Shown here piece after piece: positions 1-6,458 of a stretch of 6,674 nt of DNA (the first letter of the stretch is position 1; every line of letters begins with the position of its first letter). This DNA is from Fidelibacterota bacterium (lineage in GTDB: Bacteria > Marinisomatota > Marinisomatia > Marinisomatales > UBA1611): positions 76,691-83,364 of the forward strand of contig PBAR01000006.1 of NCBI GenBank assembly GCA_002718285.1, read 5' to 3'. The position numbers and the translations under genes are program-made. Under the pieces are notes generated by a model. The model ran no database searches and had not been told where the DNA came from. It saw only the letters and a list, made by a program, of their open reading frames with translations.

Positions 1-2015
1 TTTAGACTGCTAGAATCATCTACAATATCAACCCATTCCATAGATTGTGATCCTAGTTTTTGAGTGCTTACAATTGTCATATTGGCATTTTCAAGGGGTC
101 TCCATTGTATCATTGTCCAAGCGCGATATCTCCAGTTACTGTATTCACCTCTTCCAATACTGGAATTGTGGGCAATAATTAACTTTTTTCTCCTGTCGGT
201 TCTAAGCCAAAGCCCTAGGTCACCTTCAGTTTCTGATTTATATACCCATGCACGTTCGTCCCTAAAAGTATCTTCATCGTTAAAAGAAGCAAAATTAATC
301 TCCAGATCCCAGCCGAAACTCCAATAATTTTTTAATCGGTTTTTTTGTTCTAACTCTAATACTTTCGATAGTATAATGCCATCTGAGATAGTACCATTAA
401 CAAAAACTCTATACTCTAAGTTATTATCTAAAAATTTGCCCCAGGGATCCTGTTTTCTAAATTCACCGTAAGATCCGTAATACCATTTATTATTTCTTTC
501 ATTGTATCCAAGATCATTTATCTCATATCTATCATTTGTATAGCCAGTTACGAAATTAATTTCCCACCAATTAGGATCAAGATAGCCTAAATTAAACCGT
601 ACTCCGTTACCGGTAATTTTATCTTTATTTGTTTGTACAATTTGCCCTTTAAAGGTAAGTGCATTTTCTATGAATTTTAATTTCCAGTCAAGTCCTATCA
701 CATTAGAATAGCCTGCTCTATTTCTGCGAACGTCTGTAGTCATAAAACCTACGGTGGAAAATGAATTAAAAACTGGCTTTTCAAAACGTCCGATAAAATA
801 GTTTGTTTTAGGCTCGATTATACCACTAACTGTATCACCATTTTCAGTTTCCCATGTACCATATTCTTCATCAGTTATCGCTTCAATGAATCCGTATTTA
901 GTTCCAGAAACCGTCTCACCTAGTAATTTACCTGCACCTAAGATTGTCGTTGCATCAGGTCTTTTCACTGGAACAGATTCCTCGGGTATAAGAATGCCTG
1001 GAGTTTGACCTATTCTTCTGGAATGAAATAATTGATATCTATTTTTAAAAAAAGATCCTCCTTCAATAAAGAAGGGTCTTTTTTCTTCAAATTGTGTTTC
1101 GAATGCAGTAAGATTCAACACAGAAGGGTCGGCTTCAACTTGACCAAAATCTGGGTTTATGCTAATATTTAAAGATGTTTTTGCATTTAAACCGTACTTC
1201 ATATCTATACCGGTAGATGAAATACTATTATTATTTGTTATACCGCCTAAACCATATGGTAAAAATTCAAACTTCTTTGGAGAAGGGATGTTTTCCATCC
1301 CCTTTAAAATACCGTAATATGGTACAAATCCACTTACACCTTTCATTCTTCCAGGCCAATGTACCTCTTCCTGATAACGGTGCATAAATCTTATTATCTG
1401 AATTCCCCAGTCTTCATTACTTTTCGAATCAAAATTAAAAACACTCATCGGAATTTTTAGTTCAATTGACCAGCCTTCAGAATGAACCGCCTGCTTATAT
1501 TCCCATACCGCTTCCCAGCTGTTATCAAATGCATTCATGCCTTCACCTGAAACGAAAACATCCATTATAGAACCAGCAGCATTCACTCCAAAAAGATAAC
1601 CAGTACGGTCGTCATTATTTGAATCAAAACAAACCGCTACCCAGTCAGAATGATTAGCAAACGCCTCTTCATAGTTATCCCTCCGACTTAATCTGCCAAT
1701 TATTTTTTTTGGTTGGTTATCATAACATTTTACTGCAACATATACATTATCATTATCATATGCTATTCGCACTTCAGTATTTTGAGAAGGTAATGATAAA
1801 TTATAGGGTTCCCATTGTAAAAATTCATTCTGGGGAATCGTATTTTTCCAAGGTTCATCATCTATAATACCATCAATAACGGGTGCAATTTTAATGCGGG
1901 ATGCTATCATTTCCCGAAACCGCAGCTTTGTTGGATCAATATTATTTTTGCTATCAGCATAATTAAATGTGAAGTGTAATATTATTATGATCCAATATCT
2001 GCATAAATATTTCAC
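1..2015 (-). CDS. Secreted CBM9-like / DUF5916 protein, C-terminus beyond the window
   Basis: The minus strand is open without a stop or frameshift from 2015 to the left edge, giving 671 codons with the 3' end missing. The start I favour is GTG at 2015-2013, because it yields a signal peptide: Met-Lys-Tyr, then a hydrophobic stretch around residues 8-17 and an Asn-Tyr-Ala-Asp region near 18-21. In-frame TTG codons lie further upstream and no strong Shine-Dalgarno decides between them. Residues about 40-235 resemble the family 9 carbohydrate-binding-like domain, with an early P-V-I-D-G-x-I-D-D-E-P-W motif at 45-56. After that comes the DUF5916 region, with its typical F-E-E-K-R-P-F-F-I-E-G-G at 309-320 followed by an H-S-R-R-I-G segment. 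The remainder is rich in aromatic residues alternating with polar ones, as in outer-membrane or beta-rich proteins. Members of this family are secreted or outer-membrane proteins of FCB bacteria, and no enzymatic activity is firmly established for them. The family call is confident; the role in glycan binding or use is inferred from the domain name. Confidence 0.88.
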   Translation of the reverse strand, partial: MKYLCRYWIIIILHFTFNYADSKNNIDPTKLRFREMIASRIKIAPVIDGIIDDEPWKNTIPQNEFLQWEPYNLSLPSQNTEVRIAYDNDNVYVAVKCYDNQPKKIIGRLSRRDNYEEAFANHSDWVAVCFDSNNDDRTGYLFGVNAAGSIMDVFVSGEGMNAFDNSWEAVWEYKQAVHSEGWSIELKIPMSVFNFDSKSNEDWGIQIIRFMHRYQEEVHWPGRMKGVSGFVPYYGILKGMENIPSPKKFEFLPYGLGGITNNNSISSTGIDMKYGLNAKTSLNISINPDFGQVEADPSVLNLTAFETQFEEKRPFFIEGGSFFKNRYQLFHSRRIGQTPGILIPEESVPVKRPDATTILGAGKLLGETVSGTKYGFIEAITDEEYGTWETENGDTVSGIIEPKTNYFIGRFEKPVFNSFSTVGFMTTDVRRNRAGYSNVIGLDWKLKFIENALTFKGQIVQTNKDKITGNGVRFNLGYLDPNWWEINFVTGYTNDRYEINDLGYNERNNKWYYGSYGEFRKQDPWGKFLDNNLEYRVFVNGTISDGIILSKVLELEQKNRLKNYWSFGWDLEINFASFNDEDTFRDERAWVYKSETEGDLGLWLRTDRRKKLIIAHNSSIGRGEYSNWRYRAWTMIQWRPLENANMTIVSTQKLGSQSMEWVDIVDDSSSL

Positions 2016-2224
2016 TATAAGCAAAATTAACTCAAAATATTTAATCAAATAATTGGTATAAATTCAATATTAAGGCTGAAAAATTATTCAAAATAATAAA
2101 GCTAAAACATACAAATTACCTTTTTATCATATAAAAGATCGGACATAGTATTATACTGCAAACAACCTTTATATTTCATAACAGGATAATATGATTTTTC
2201 CAGCATTGTAGGGGTGTTAATCTG
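2016..2224. other. Divergent intergenic region, no gene seen
   Basis: This 209-bp, very AT-rich stretch separates the leftward DUF5916 gene from the rightward genes, so it must hold the promoter of the former and probably one for the latter. I see no ORF with plausible coding character, no RNA gene and no convincing hairpin terminator. The only ordered element is a short palindrome at 2147-2157, listed separately. A G-rich AGGGG at 2210-2214 lies 10 nt before the ATG at 2225 and may act as that gene's ribosome binding site. Confidence 0.7.
2147..2157. promoter_or_regulatory. Palindrome with -10-like hexamers on both strands
   Basis: AGTAT-T-ATACT is a perfect palindrome around a central base. 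Read on the minus strand it contains a consensus TATAAT (2155 down to 2150), which would serve the leftward DUF5916 gene. On the plus strand it contains TATACT (2152-2157), which would serve the rightward gene. No good -35 hexamer sits at 16-18 bp on either strand. In such AT-rich DNA a -10-like match is expected by chance, so this is only a candidate divergent promoter or operator. Confidence 0.22.
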
Positions 2225-2752
2225 ATGGCTAAATATTTCAGCTTATTTTTATTTATAACCTTTTATCCAGTTCATGCACAGGTAATCTTTTCAGATACAC
2301 TAGGTATAGGCGATAATGAAAATAGTGTTGAATCAGAAACATTTGATTTTAATCTAAATAATATTCCCGATTTATTAATTGTAAAAATTGGTGCAGCTAG
2401 TCTTAATCTGCATTTTCATTATGAAATATATATCAATGAAAAACCTGTAAATGCAAATATTCAAATAGAAAATTTAGATAGTATAGGCATACATTGGTAT
2501 AAATCTGAAGCATGGATGCACCTAGTCGCAAATGAAGGTGCCCATGATGCTGAAGGAAAGTTTCATTCTCAAGGAAATTTAATTAGTTATGTACCTAATT
2601 CTTTCTTAAACAAAGGAAAAAATAAACTAAGACTAAGTATGATGGATCCTTATGCGAGATATATTGATGATTATTTTGTGAACCATATAGAATTAATTTC
2701 TATTCGAAAGAAAGATAATGAGAAATTATGGGATTTTACAAAAAAAGAATAG
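2225..2752 (+). CDS. Secreted protein of unknown function, possible beta-sandwich fold
   Basis: I do not recognise this 175-aa protein. Residues 1-18 form a clear Sec signal peptide: Met-Ala-Lys, a Phe/Leu/Ile-rich core, then Pro-Val-His-Ala, with likely cleavage after Ala18 before Gln19. The mature part of about 157 residues shows alternating hydrophobic and polar residues and no further membrane segment. Near the C-terminus, a G-K-N-K-L-R-L-S strand followed by a D-D-Y-F-V-N-H-I-E-L segment resembles the closing strands of galactose-binding-like beta-sandwich domains. That resemblance suggests a carbohydrate- or surface-binding role, but it is weak. The ATG at 2225 is supported by AGGGG at 2210-2214 and by the signal peptide. 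The gene is divergent from the DUF5916 gene and lies 92 bp upstream of the TPR lipoprotein gene. Its location should be periplasmic or extracellular. The coding call is firm; the function is unknown. Confidence 0.8.
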   Translation: MAKYFSLFLFITFYPVHAQVIFSDTLGIGDNENSVESETFDFNLNNIPDLLIVKIGAASLNLHFHYEIYINEKPVNANIQIENLDSIGIHWYKSEAWMHLVANEGAHDAEGKFHSQGNLISYVPNSFLNKGKNKLRLSMMDPYARYIDDYFVNHIELISIRKKDNEKLWDFTKKE

Positions 2753-2831
2753 ATGAGCATAAATTGAATGTTCCCTAATTACTTTTATTTATTATCTCAA
2801 AAATTAATTATATAAGAAGAATTATTTTATA

Positions 2832-2836
2832 CGGAG
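2832..2836 (+). promoter_or_regulatory. Ribosome binding site that decides the TPR lipoprotein start
   Basis: CGGAG (core GGAG) ends 8 nt before the ATG at 2845, a normal Shine-Dalgarno spacing. A GTG at 2836 in the same frame overlaps this element and would have no ribosome binding site of its own. The ATG is therefore the likelier start, and it also gives a standard Met-Lys lipoprotein signal peptide. Confidence 0.65.
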
Positions 2837-2844
2837 TGATATTT

Positions 2845-4311
2845 ATGAAAAACCTAAGAAGTTTAATTTTATTTTGTGGGTTATTGATAATTGCAAGTTG
2901 TGGTCAAAATTCAATTGGTAGGATGGTATATTCCACAAATAATACTAAAGCGGCGGATTTTGTAAATGAAGGACTTCGTTTCCAAGATAATTTTGCCAAT
3001 CAGCTAGCAAAAGAAAGTTTTCAAAAAGCAATTGATATTGATCCTGAATTTGCTTTTGCATATTATTGTCTGGCATGGATTACTCCCAATAGAATTGAAC
3101 GAAATCATATTATTAATGAAGGTCAAAAATATCTTAGAAATGCAAATATCGGTGAGAAAGCAATGATTGATCCAATGGCTAGATCTATGAAGGGTGATGA
3201 AATAAAATGGCAGGAGTGGTTAGAATCATTTTCACCAATGCATCCAAAAGAAACACGTTATATTAATCTTTTAGGTAATTTTGCAAATAATTCTGGAAAT
3301 AAGGAAAAAGCTGAAGATTATTATCTTAAATCTATCAGTATAAAGGAAAATGCAGCAGCGTTGAATTCTTTGGCATATCTTTACCAAGATCAAGAAAAGA
3401 TGGAAGAAGCGAAAGATGCTCTTGACCGACAAATAAAAATTGCATCAGGATTAGCAAATCCATATGACTCTATGGGTGACTATTTTCTGAAAGAGAATAA
3501 TAACCAAAAAGCAAAAGAATATTTTGAAAAAGCTTTAAATATTGATCCAGGATTTATGATGTCAACAAGAAAAATATGGCGCATTCAGATGAATGAGGAT
3601 GGTAATGAAATATTAGAAAACAAATGGTCATCTGATAGTTCCAACGCTATTAAATCATTTGAAGCGGGATTATTGCAGTTCTACAATATTCATTGGAATA
3701 AAGCTAGAGAATATTTTGAAAAAGCTGTTAATGTGGATCCTGAATTTGCTATGCCATATTTGTATCTATTGTTGACACCTGGAGATAGTATTAGAGGTGA
3801 TCAGGCACGTAAGGTACTAGAATCGATATCTGGAAATTCAACACAGTTTGAACAAGAATTTATTGAATTTAATATCTATTGGAGTGACAATCGGAATGCA
3901 TATGTGGATGATAAGATTGATGCCCTAAAATTAAAATACCCTACTAATTACCTGGTGATGCTTCTTGATGGCCAAAATCAGTATCGGAAGAAAGAATATA
4001 ATAAGGCTTCAGAAATTTATACTGATATTTGGGAGAAATTTGATTTTGTTCCTGTCTTAAATATGATAGGCTATTCTAATATGCAGGCGAAGAATATGGC
4101 TAAGGCAAAAGACGCATTTACAGATTATATATCAAATAATGGTGGGCATCCAAACCCATATGATTCTATGGGAGAATACCTGGAGAACATGAACAAATTT
4201 GATGATGCCTATGATTACTACATGATGGCTTTCACATTAGACAGTACATTTACCGAATCGAAAGTCGGAGCAGATTCAATTCGAATTAAGCAGCAAGGTA
4301 TTATTAATTAA
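2845..4311 (+). CDS. TPR lipoprotein built from two ~200-residue repeats
   Basis: This 488-aa protein begins with a lipoprotein signal peptide: Met-Lys-Asn, a Leu/Ile-rich core, and the lipobox Ile-Ala-Ser-Cys with the lipidated cysteine at residue 19. It should be anchored to a membrane on the periplasmic or outer face. The rest is helical tetratricopeptide-type sequence, with several A-x-x-x-F-x-K-A-[IV]-x-[IV]-D-P-x-F signatures (about residues 56-69, 223-237 and 287-301) and two N-P-Y-D-S-M-G motifs (about 205-211 and 437-443). TPR proteins are scaffolds that bind other proteins or peptides, and no catalytic motif is visible. The two halves (about residues 36-237 and 268-469) align to each other with a constant shift of 232 residues, so the gene arose by internal duplication. 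It is followed after 47 bp by the small DUF3303-like gene and then the cyclase, probably in one operon. The binding partner is unknown. Confidence 0.9.
   Translation: MKNLRSLILFCGLLIIASCGQNSIGRMVYSTNNTKAADFVNEGLRFQDNFANQLAKESFQKAIDIDPEFAFAYYCLAWITPNRIERNHIINEGQKYLRNANIGEKAMIDPMARSMKGDEIKWQEWLESFSPMHPKETRYINLLGNFANNSGNKEKAEDYYLKSISIKENAAALNSLAYLYQDQEKMEEAKDALDRQIKIASGLANPYDSMGDYFLKENNNQKAKEYFEKALNIDPGFMMSTRKIWRIQMNEDGNEILENKWSSDSSNAIKSFEAGLLQFYNIHWNKAREYFEKAVNVDPEFAMPYLYLLLTPGDSIRGDQARKVLESISGNSTQFEQEFIEFNIYWSDNRNAYVDDKIDALKLKYPTNYLVMLLDGQNQYRKKEYNKASEIYTDIWEKFDFVPVLNMIGYSNMQAKNMAKAKDAFTDYISNNGGHPNPYDSMGEYLENMNKFDDAYDYYMMAFTLDSTFTESKVGADSIRIKQQGIIN
2950..3555 (+). repeat. Copy A of the internal duplication in the TPR lipoprotein
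   Basis: Codons here align with those at 3646-4251 at a fixed 696-nt (232-codon) offset with almost no gaps. Matched landmarks include D-P-E-F-A, K-A near the middle, L-N, K-D-A and N-P-Y-D-S-M-G. Two short DNA identities survive: a 15-nt match at 3040-3054 and 3736-3750, and the CCATATGA match at 3460 and 4156. Elsewhere the copies have diverged strongly, so the event is old. Confidence 0.85.
3646..4251 (+). repeat. Copy B of the internal duplication in the TPR lipoprotein
   Basis: This is the second copy of the ~200-residue TPR unit, joined to copy A by a linker of about 30 codons (3556-3645) rich in Asn, Ser, Asp and Glu. The C-terminal helices of copy B diverge most from copy A: Y-M-M-A-F-T-L-D stands where copy A has F-E-K-A-L-N-I-D. 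This suggests relaxed or changed function at that end. Confidence 0.85.
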
Positions 4312-4347
4312 ACTATTTTTTTTATTTATATTAATTATGAGAATAAA

Positions 4348-4353
4348 AAGGGG
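4348..4353 (+). promoter_or_regulatory. Strong ribosome binding site of the small DUF3303-like gene
   Basis: AAGGGG ends 5 nt before the ATG at 4359. It is one of the clearest Shine-Dalgarno sequences in the window and supports both the start and active translation of this short gene. Confidence 0.6.
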
Positions 4354-4358
4354 CAAAT

Positions 4359-4643
4359 ATGCTATTTCATGCAACTCACAAACATAGTTATCAAACCTGT
4401 CATGCTCATGATGAGACTCGTAAGTCAAAGATAATGGAAGCGATAAAGTCAGCCGATGAGACTGGAATTAAAATACATAGTATTCATGTGGATCCTCCTG
4501 GGCATGTCGGTTACTTTTTACTTGAAGCTGATACTATGGAACAGATAGTCCAGTTTTTTGATCCAATGCTGGAACTAGGTGATACAGATATTCATCCAGT
4601 GATGAGCATGCAGGATGCACTTGATGTTTTAAAACAGGATTAG
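4359..4643 (+). CDS. Small DUF3303-like protein with His/Cys-rich N-terminus
   Basis: This 94-aa protein has no signal peptide or membrane segment and should be cytosolic. Its pattern is an N-terminal beta strand, a helix (about 19-34), then I-H-S-I-H-V-D, the strand G-Y-F-L-L-E-A-D, a helix containing I-V-Q-F-F-D-P, and the strand D-I-H-P-V. This matches small ferredoxin-like dimeric alpha/beta-barrel proteins of the DUF3303 type, whose function is not established. The N-terminus carries H4, H7, H9, C14, H15 and H17, plus D18, an unusual density that could bind a metal; this is inference. The start has a strong AAGGGG ribosome binding site. The gene lies 47 bp after the TPR lipoprotein gene and only 30 bp before the cyclase gene, so it is probably co-translated with the cyclase and may be a ligand-binding or accessory partner. 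A GYD/DUF4242-like relative is an alternative family label. Confidence 0.75.
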   Translation: MLFHATHKHSYQTCHAHDETRKSKIMEAIKSADETGIKIHSIHVDPPGHVGYFLLEADTMEQIVQFFDPMLELGDTDIHPVMSMQDALDVLKQD

Positions 4644-4673
4644 AAATAATCCTATTATTATAGGGTAAAATTT

Positions 4674-6407
4674 ATGGATCGTAAGCTTACAACAATCTTT
4701 GCATCTGATGTGGTGGGTTTCAGTAAAATGATGGGTGTAGATGAAGTAAAAACACTGAAAATTCTTCAGGAAAGACGCAAGGAAATAGATATTATAATTG
4801 ATGATCATCACGGGACTATTTTCGGAAGCGCAGGCGACAGTGTGATTGCTGAGTTTGCAAGTCCAATAAAGGCAGCGGAAGCCGCCATATCCACACAGCT
4901 AAAAATGAAAACAATGAACCAAGATGTCGCCGATGAAGATAAGATGCATTTTCGCGTTGGAATTAATATTGGAGATGTAATGGTAACGTCAGATAATTTA
5001 TTTGGCGATGCTGTCAATATTGCTGCGCGATTAGAGTCTGAAGCAAAACCTGAGGGTATATGTGTTTCGAAAACTGTTTTTGATATGATAAACAGGAAAA
5101 TAATGGTTTCATTTGTTGATGCAGGAGAGCTCGAACTTAAAAATATAGAATATCCTATCAAGGCTTTTCATGTTATTCAAAATAAAGGAACGCCAAGATT
5201 TACACAAGATTCGGAACAAATTCAGACTGAAGTAAAAGAAGCAGAACCTGGTTCAGTAGCTGTTCTGTTTTTTAAAAATTTAAGCAATGATAAAGAACAA
5301 GAATATTTTTGTGAAGGTTTTTCTGAAGATTTACTTTCTATGCTAGCACGCTTTAATAAGCTTGTAGCTATATCCAGTCACGCTAGTTTTTCCTATAAAG
5401 AAAAATCAAAAAGTTTCAAAGACATTGGTCAAGAGCTTGGAGTAAAATATATTATTCATGGGAGTGTAAGGAAACTGGGTCATAAAATACGCATTACTGC
5501 AAATCTAACATCTACAGAACATGAAAATTCTGTATGGTCAGATAATTATGATCTTTCTGTCGAAGAGGTTTTTGATGTGCAGGATAAGATAGCTGAACAG
5601 ATTGTTGCTACTATTGTTGGCCGTGTTGAAGCAGATTCATTGATTATACTTACTTCTAAAAGACCTGAGAATATGGCTGCATACGATTTGGTTCTTCAAG
5701 GATTGGAGTATGCTAAAAAGGGTAATGTGCTCAAGGATAATATTAAAAATGCAGTGGAATTATTTGAACAAGCAATTGCTTCTGAACCATCTTACGCAAG
5801 GGCTCATGCGTGGAGGGCATGTTCGCTAAGTAATTTGTATGATTGGGAAGATGATCCAGACCCTGATTTATTTACCAAAGCTATGGAGTCAGCGAATCTT
5901 GCATTAGAATTAGATCCTAATGAACCAGAAGTGCATAGAGTTATTGGAGCTATTAAGTTATGGTTTGAGAGAGATTATGATATGGGAAAATATCATTTTG
6001 AGAAAGCGCGTGAATTATGCCCCAGTGATGTATTTATTATATGCAGATATGCAACTATGCTAATTTATTTTAGCGAATTTGAAAAAGCACTTAAAGAACT
6101 GGAGCGAGCTATGAGATTGGATCCATTTTCCCATGATCTACTTTTTGGTGCGGAAGCTCTTTGCCATTTTTGGCTAGGGAACTATAATCAGGCTATAACA
6201 AGTTTTAAAAAAGTAAAAGTATTAAAAACTCAACTTTATTATATGGCTATAACTTATTTAAAAAAAGGTGATATGAAAATGGCTCATGTAAAACTAAAAG
6301 AAGCTCAGGCCATAACAGGAATGGATATAGAATCTTTCTTAAAGTCTGAACCATATAAAGACCAAAATCTAATTGAAAATCTTAAACAAGATTTGAAATC
6401 TATTTAG
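4674..6407 (+). CDS. Class III adenylate/guanylate cyclase with TolB-like and TPR domains
   Basis: This 577-aa cytosolic protein should convert ATP or GTP to the cyclic 3',5'-monophosphate. Residues 1-168 are the class III catalytic domain. The metal-binding aspartates are D12 (F-A-S-D-V-V-G-F) and D55 (A-G-D-S-V-I-A-E-F). The L-F-G-D-A-V-N-I-A-A-R-L-E segment supplies D112 (base contact), N115 and R119 (transition state). The usual base-specifying lysine three residues before the G-D of the second motif is replaced by G51. Residues about 193-310 form a TolB N-terminal-like domain (A-V-L-F-F-K-N-L-S, E-Y-F-C-E-G-F-S-E-D, H-G-S-V-R-K). Residues about 343-577 are TPR helices, ending in the K-S-E-P-Y-K-D tail typical of complete members. 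No signal peptide or membrane segment is seen. A weak AGGG at 4662-4665 precedes the ATG by 8 nt. The architecture and length match a widespread family, and the gene looks intact. Which nucleotide it uses cannot be settled from sequence. Confidence 0.93.
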   Translation: MDRKLTTIFASDVVGFSKMMGVDEVKTLKILQERRKEIDIIIDDHHGTIFGSAGDSVIAEFASPIKAAEAAISTQLKMKTMNQDVADEDKMHFRVGINIGDVMVTSDNLFGDAVNIAARLESEAKPEGICVSKTVFDMINRKIMVSFVDAGELELKNIEYPIKAFHVIQNKGTPRFTQDSEQIQTEVKEAEPGSVAVLFFKNLSNDKEQEYFCEGFSEDLLSMLARFNKLVAISSHASFSYKEKSKSFKDIGQELGVKYIIHGSVRKLGHKIRITANLTSTEHENSVWSDNYDLSVEEVFDVQDKIAEQIVATIVGRVEADSLIILTSKRPENMAAYDLVLQGLEYAKKGNVLKDNIKNAVELFEQAIASEPSYARAHAWRACSLSNLYDWEDDPDPDLFTKAMESANLALELDPNEPEVHRVIGAIKLWFERDYDMGKYHFEKARELCPSDVFIICRYATMLIYFSEFEKALKELERAMRLDPFSHDLLFGAEALCHFWLGNYNQAITSFKKVKVLKTQLYYMAITYLKKGDMKMAHVKLKEAQAITGMDIESFLKSEPYKDQNLIENLKQDLKSI

Positions 6408-6458
6408 TATTAAATATCAGCTTTCATCATTGGTTAGTATAATTTCATTGACAGTACA

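Noticed and set aside
64..327. Plus-strand open frame of 87 codons
   Set aside because: It lies entirely inside the minus-strand DUF5916 gene, whose family motifs are clear, and its product has no recognisable character.
2083..2097. Inverted repeat ATTATT-CAA-AATAAT
   Set aside because: It has six-base arms made only of A and T in very AT-rich DNA, no G+C in the stem and no adjoining T-tract, so it is expected by chance.
2836..2844. GTG at 2836 as the start of the TPR lipoprotein
   Set aside because: It overlaps the GGAG element that serves the ATG at 2845 and has no ribosome binding site of its own; the three extra residues add nothing to the signal peptide.
4312..4335. T-rich run after the TPR lipoprotein gene as a possible terminator
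   Set aside because: No GC-containing hairpin precedes the T-run, and the next gene on the same strand starts within 47 bp.
4629..5161. Two minus-strand open frames of 60 and 117 codons
   Set aside because: They are antisense to the start of the cyclase catalytic domain, where the plus-strand frame carries all the conserved residues; they are shadows of that frame.
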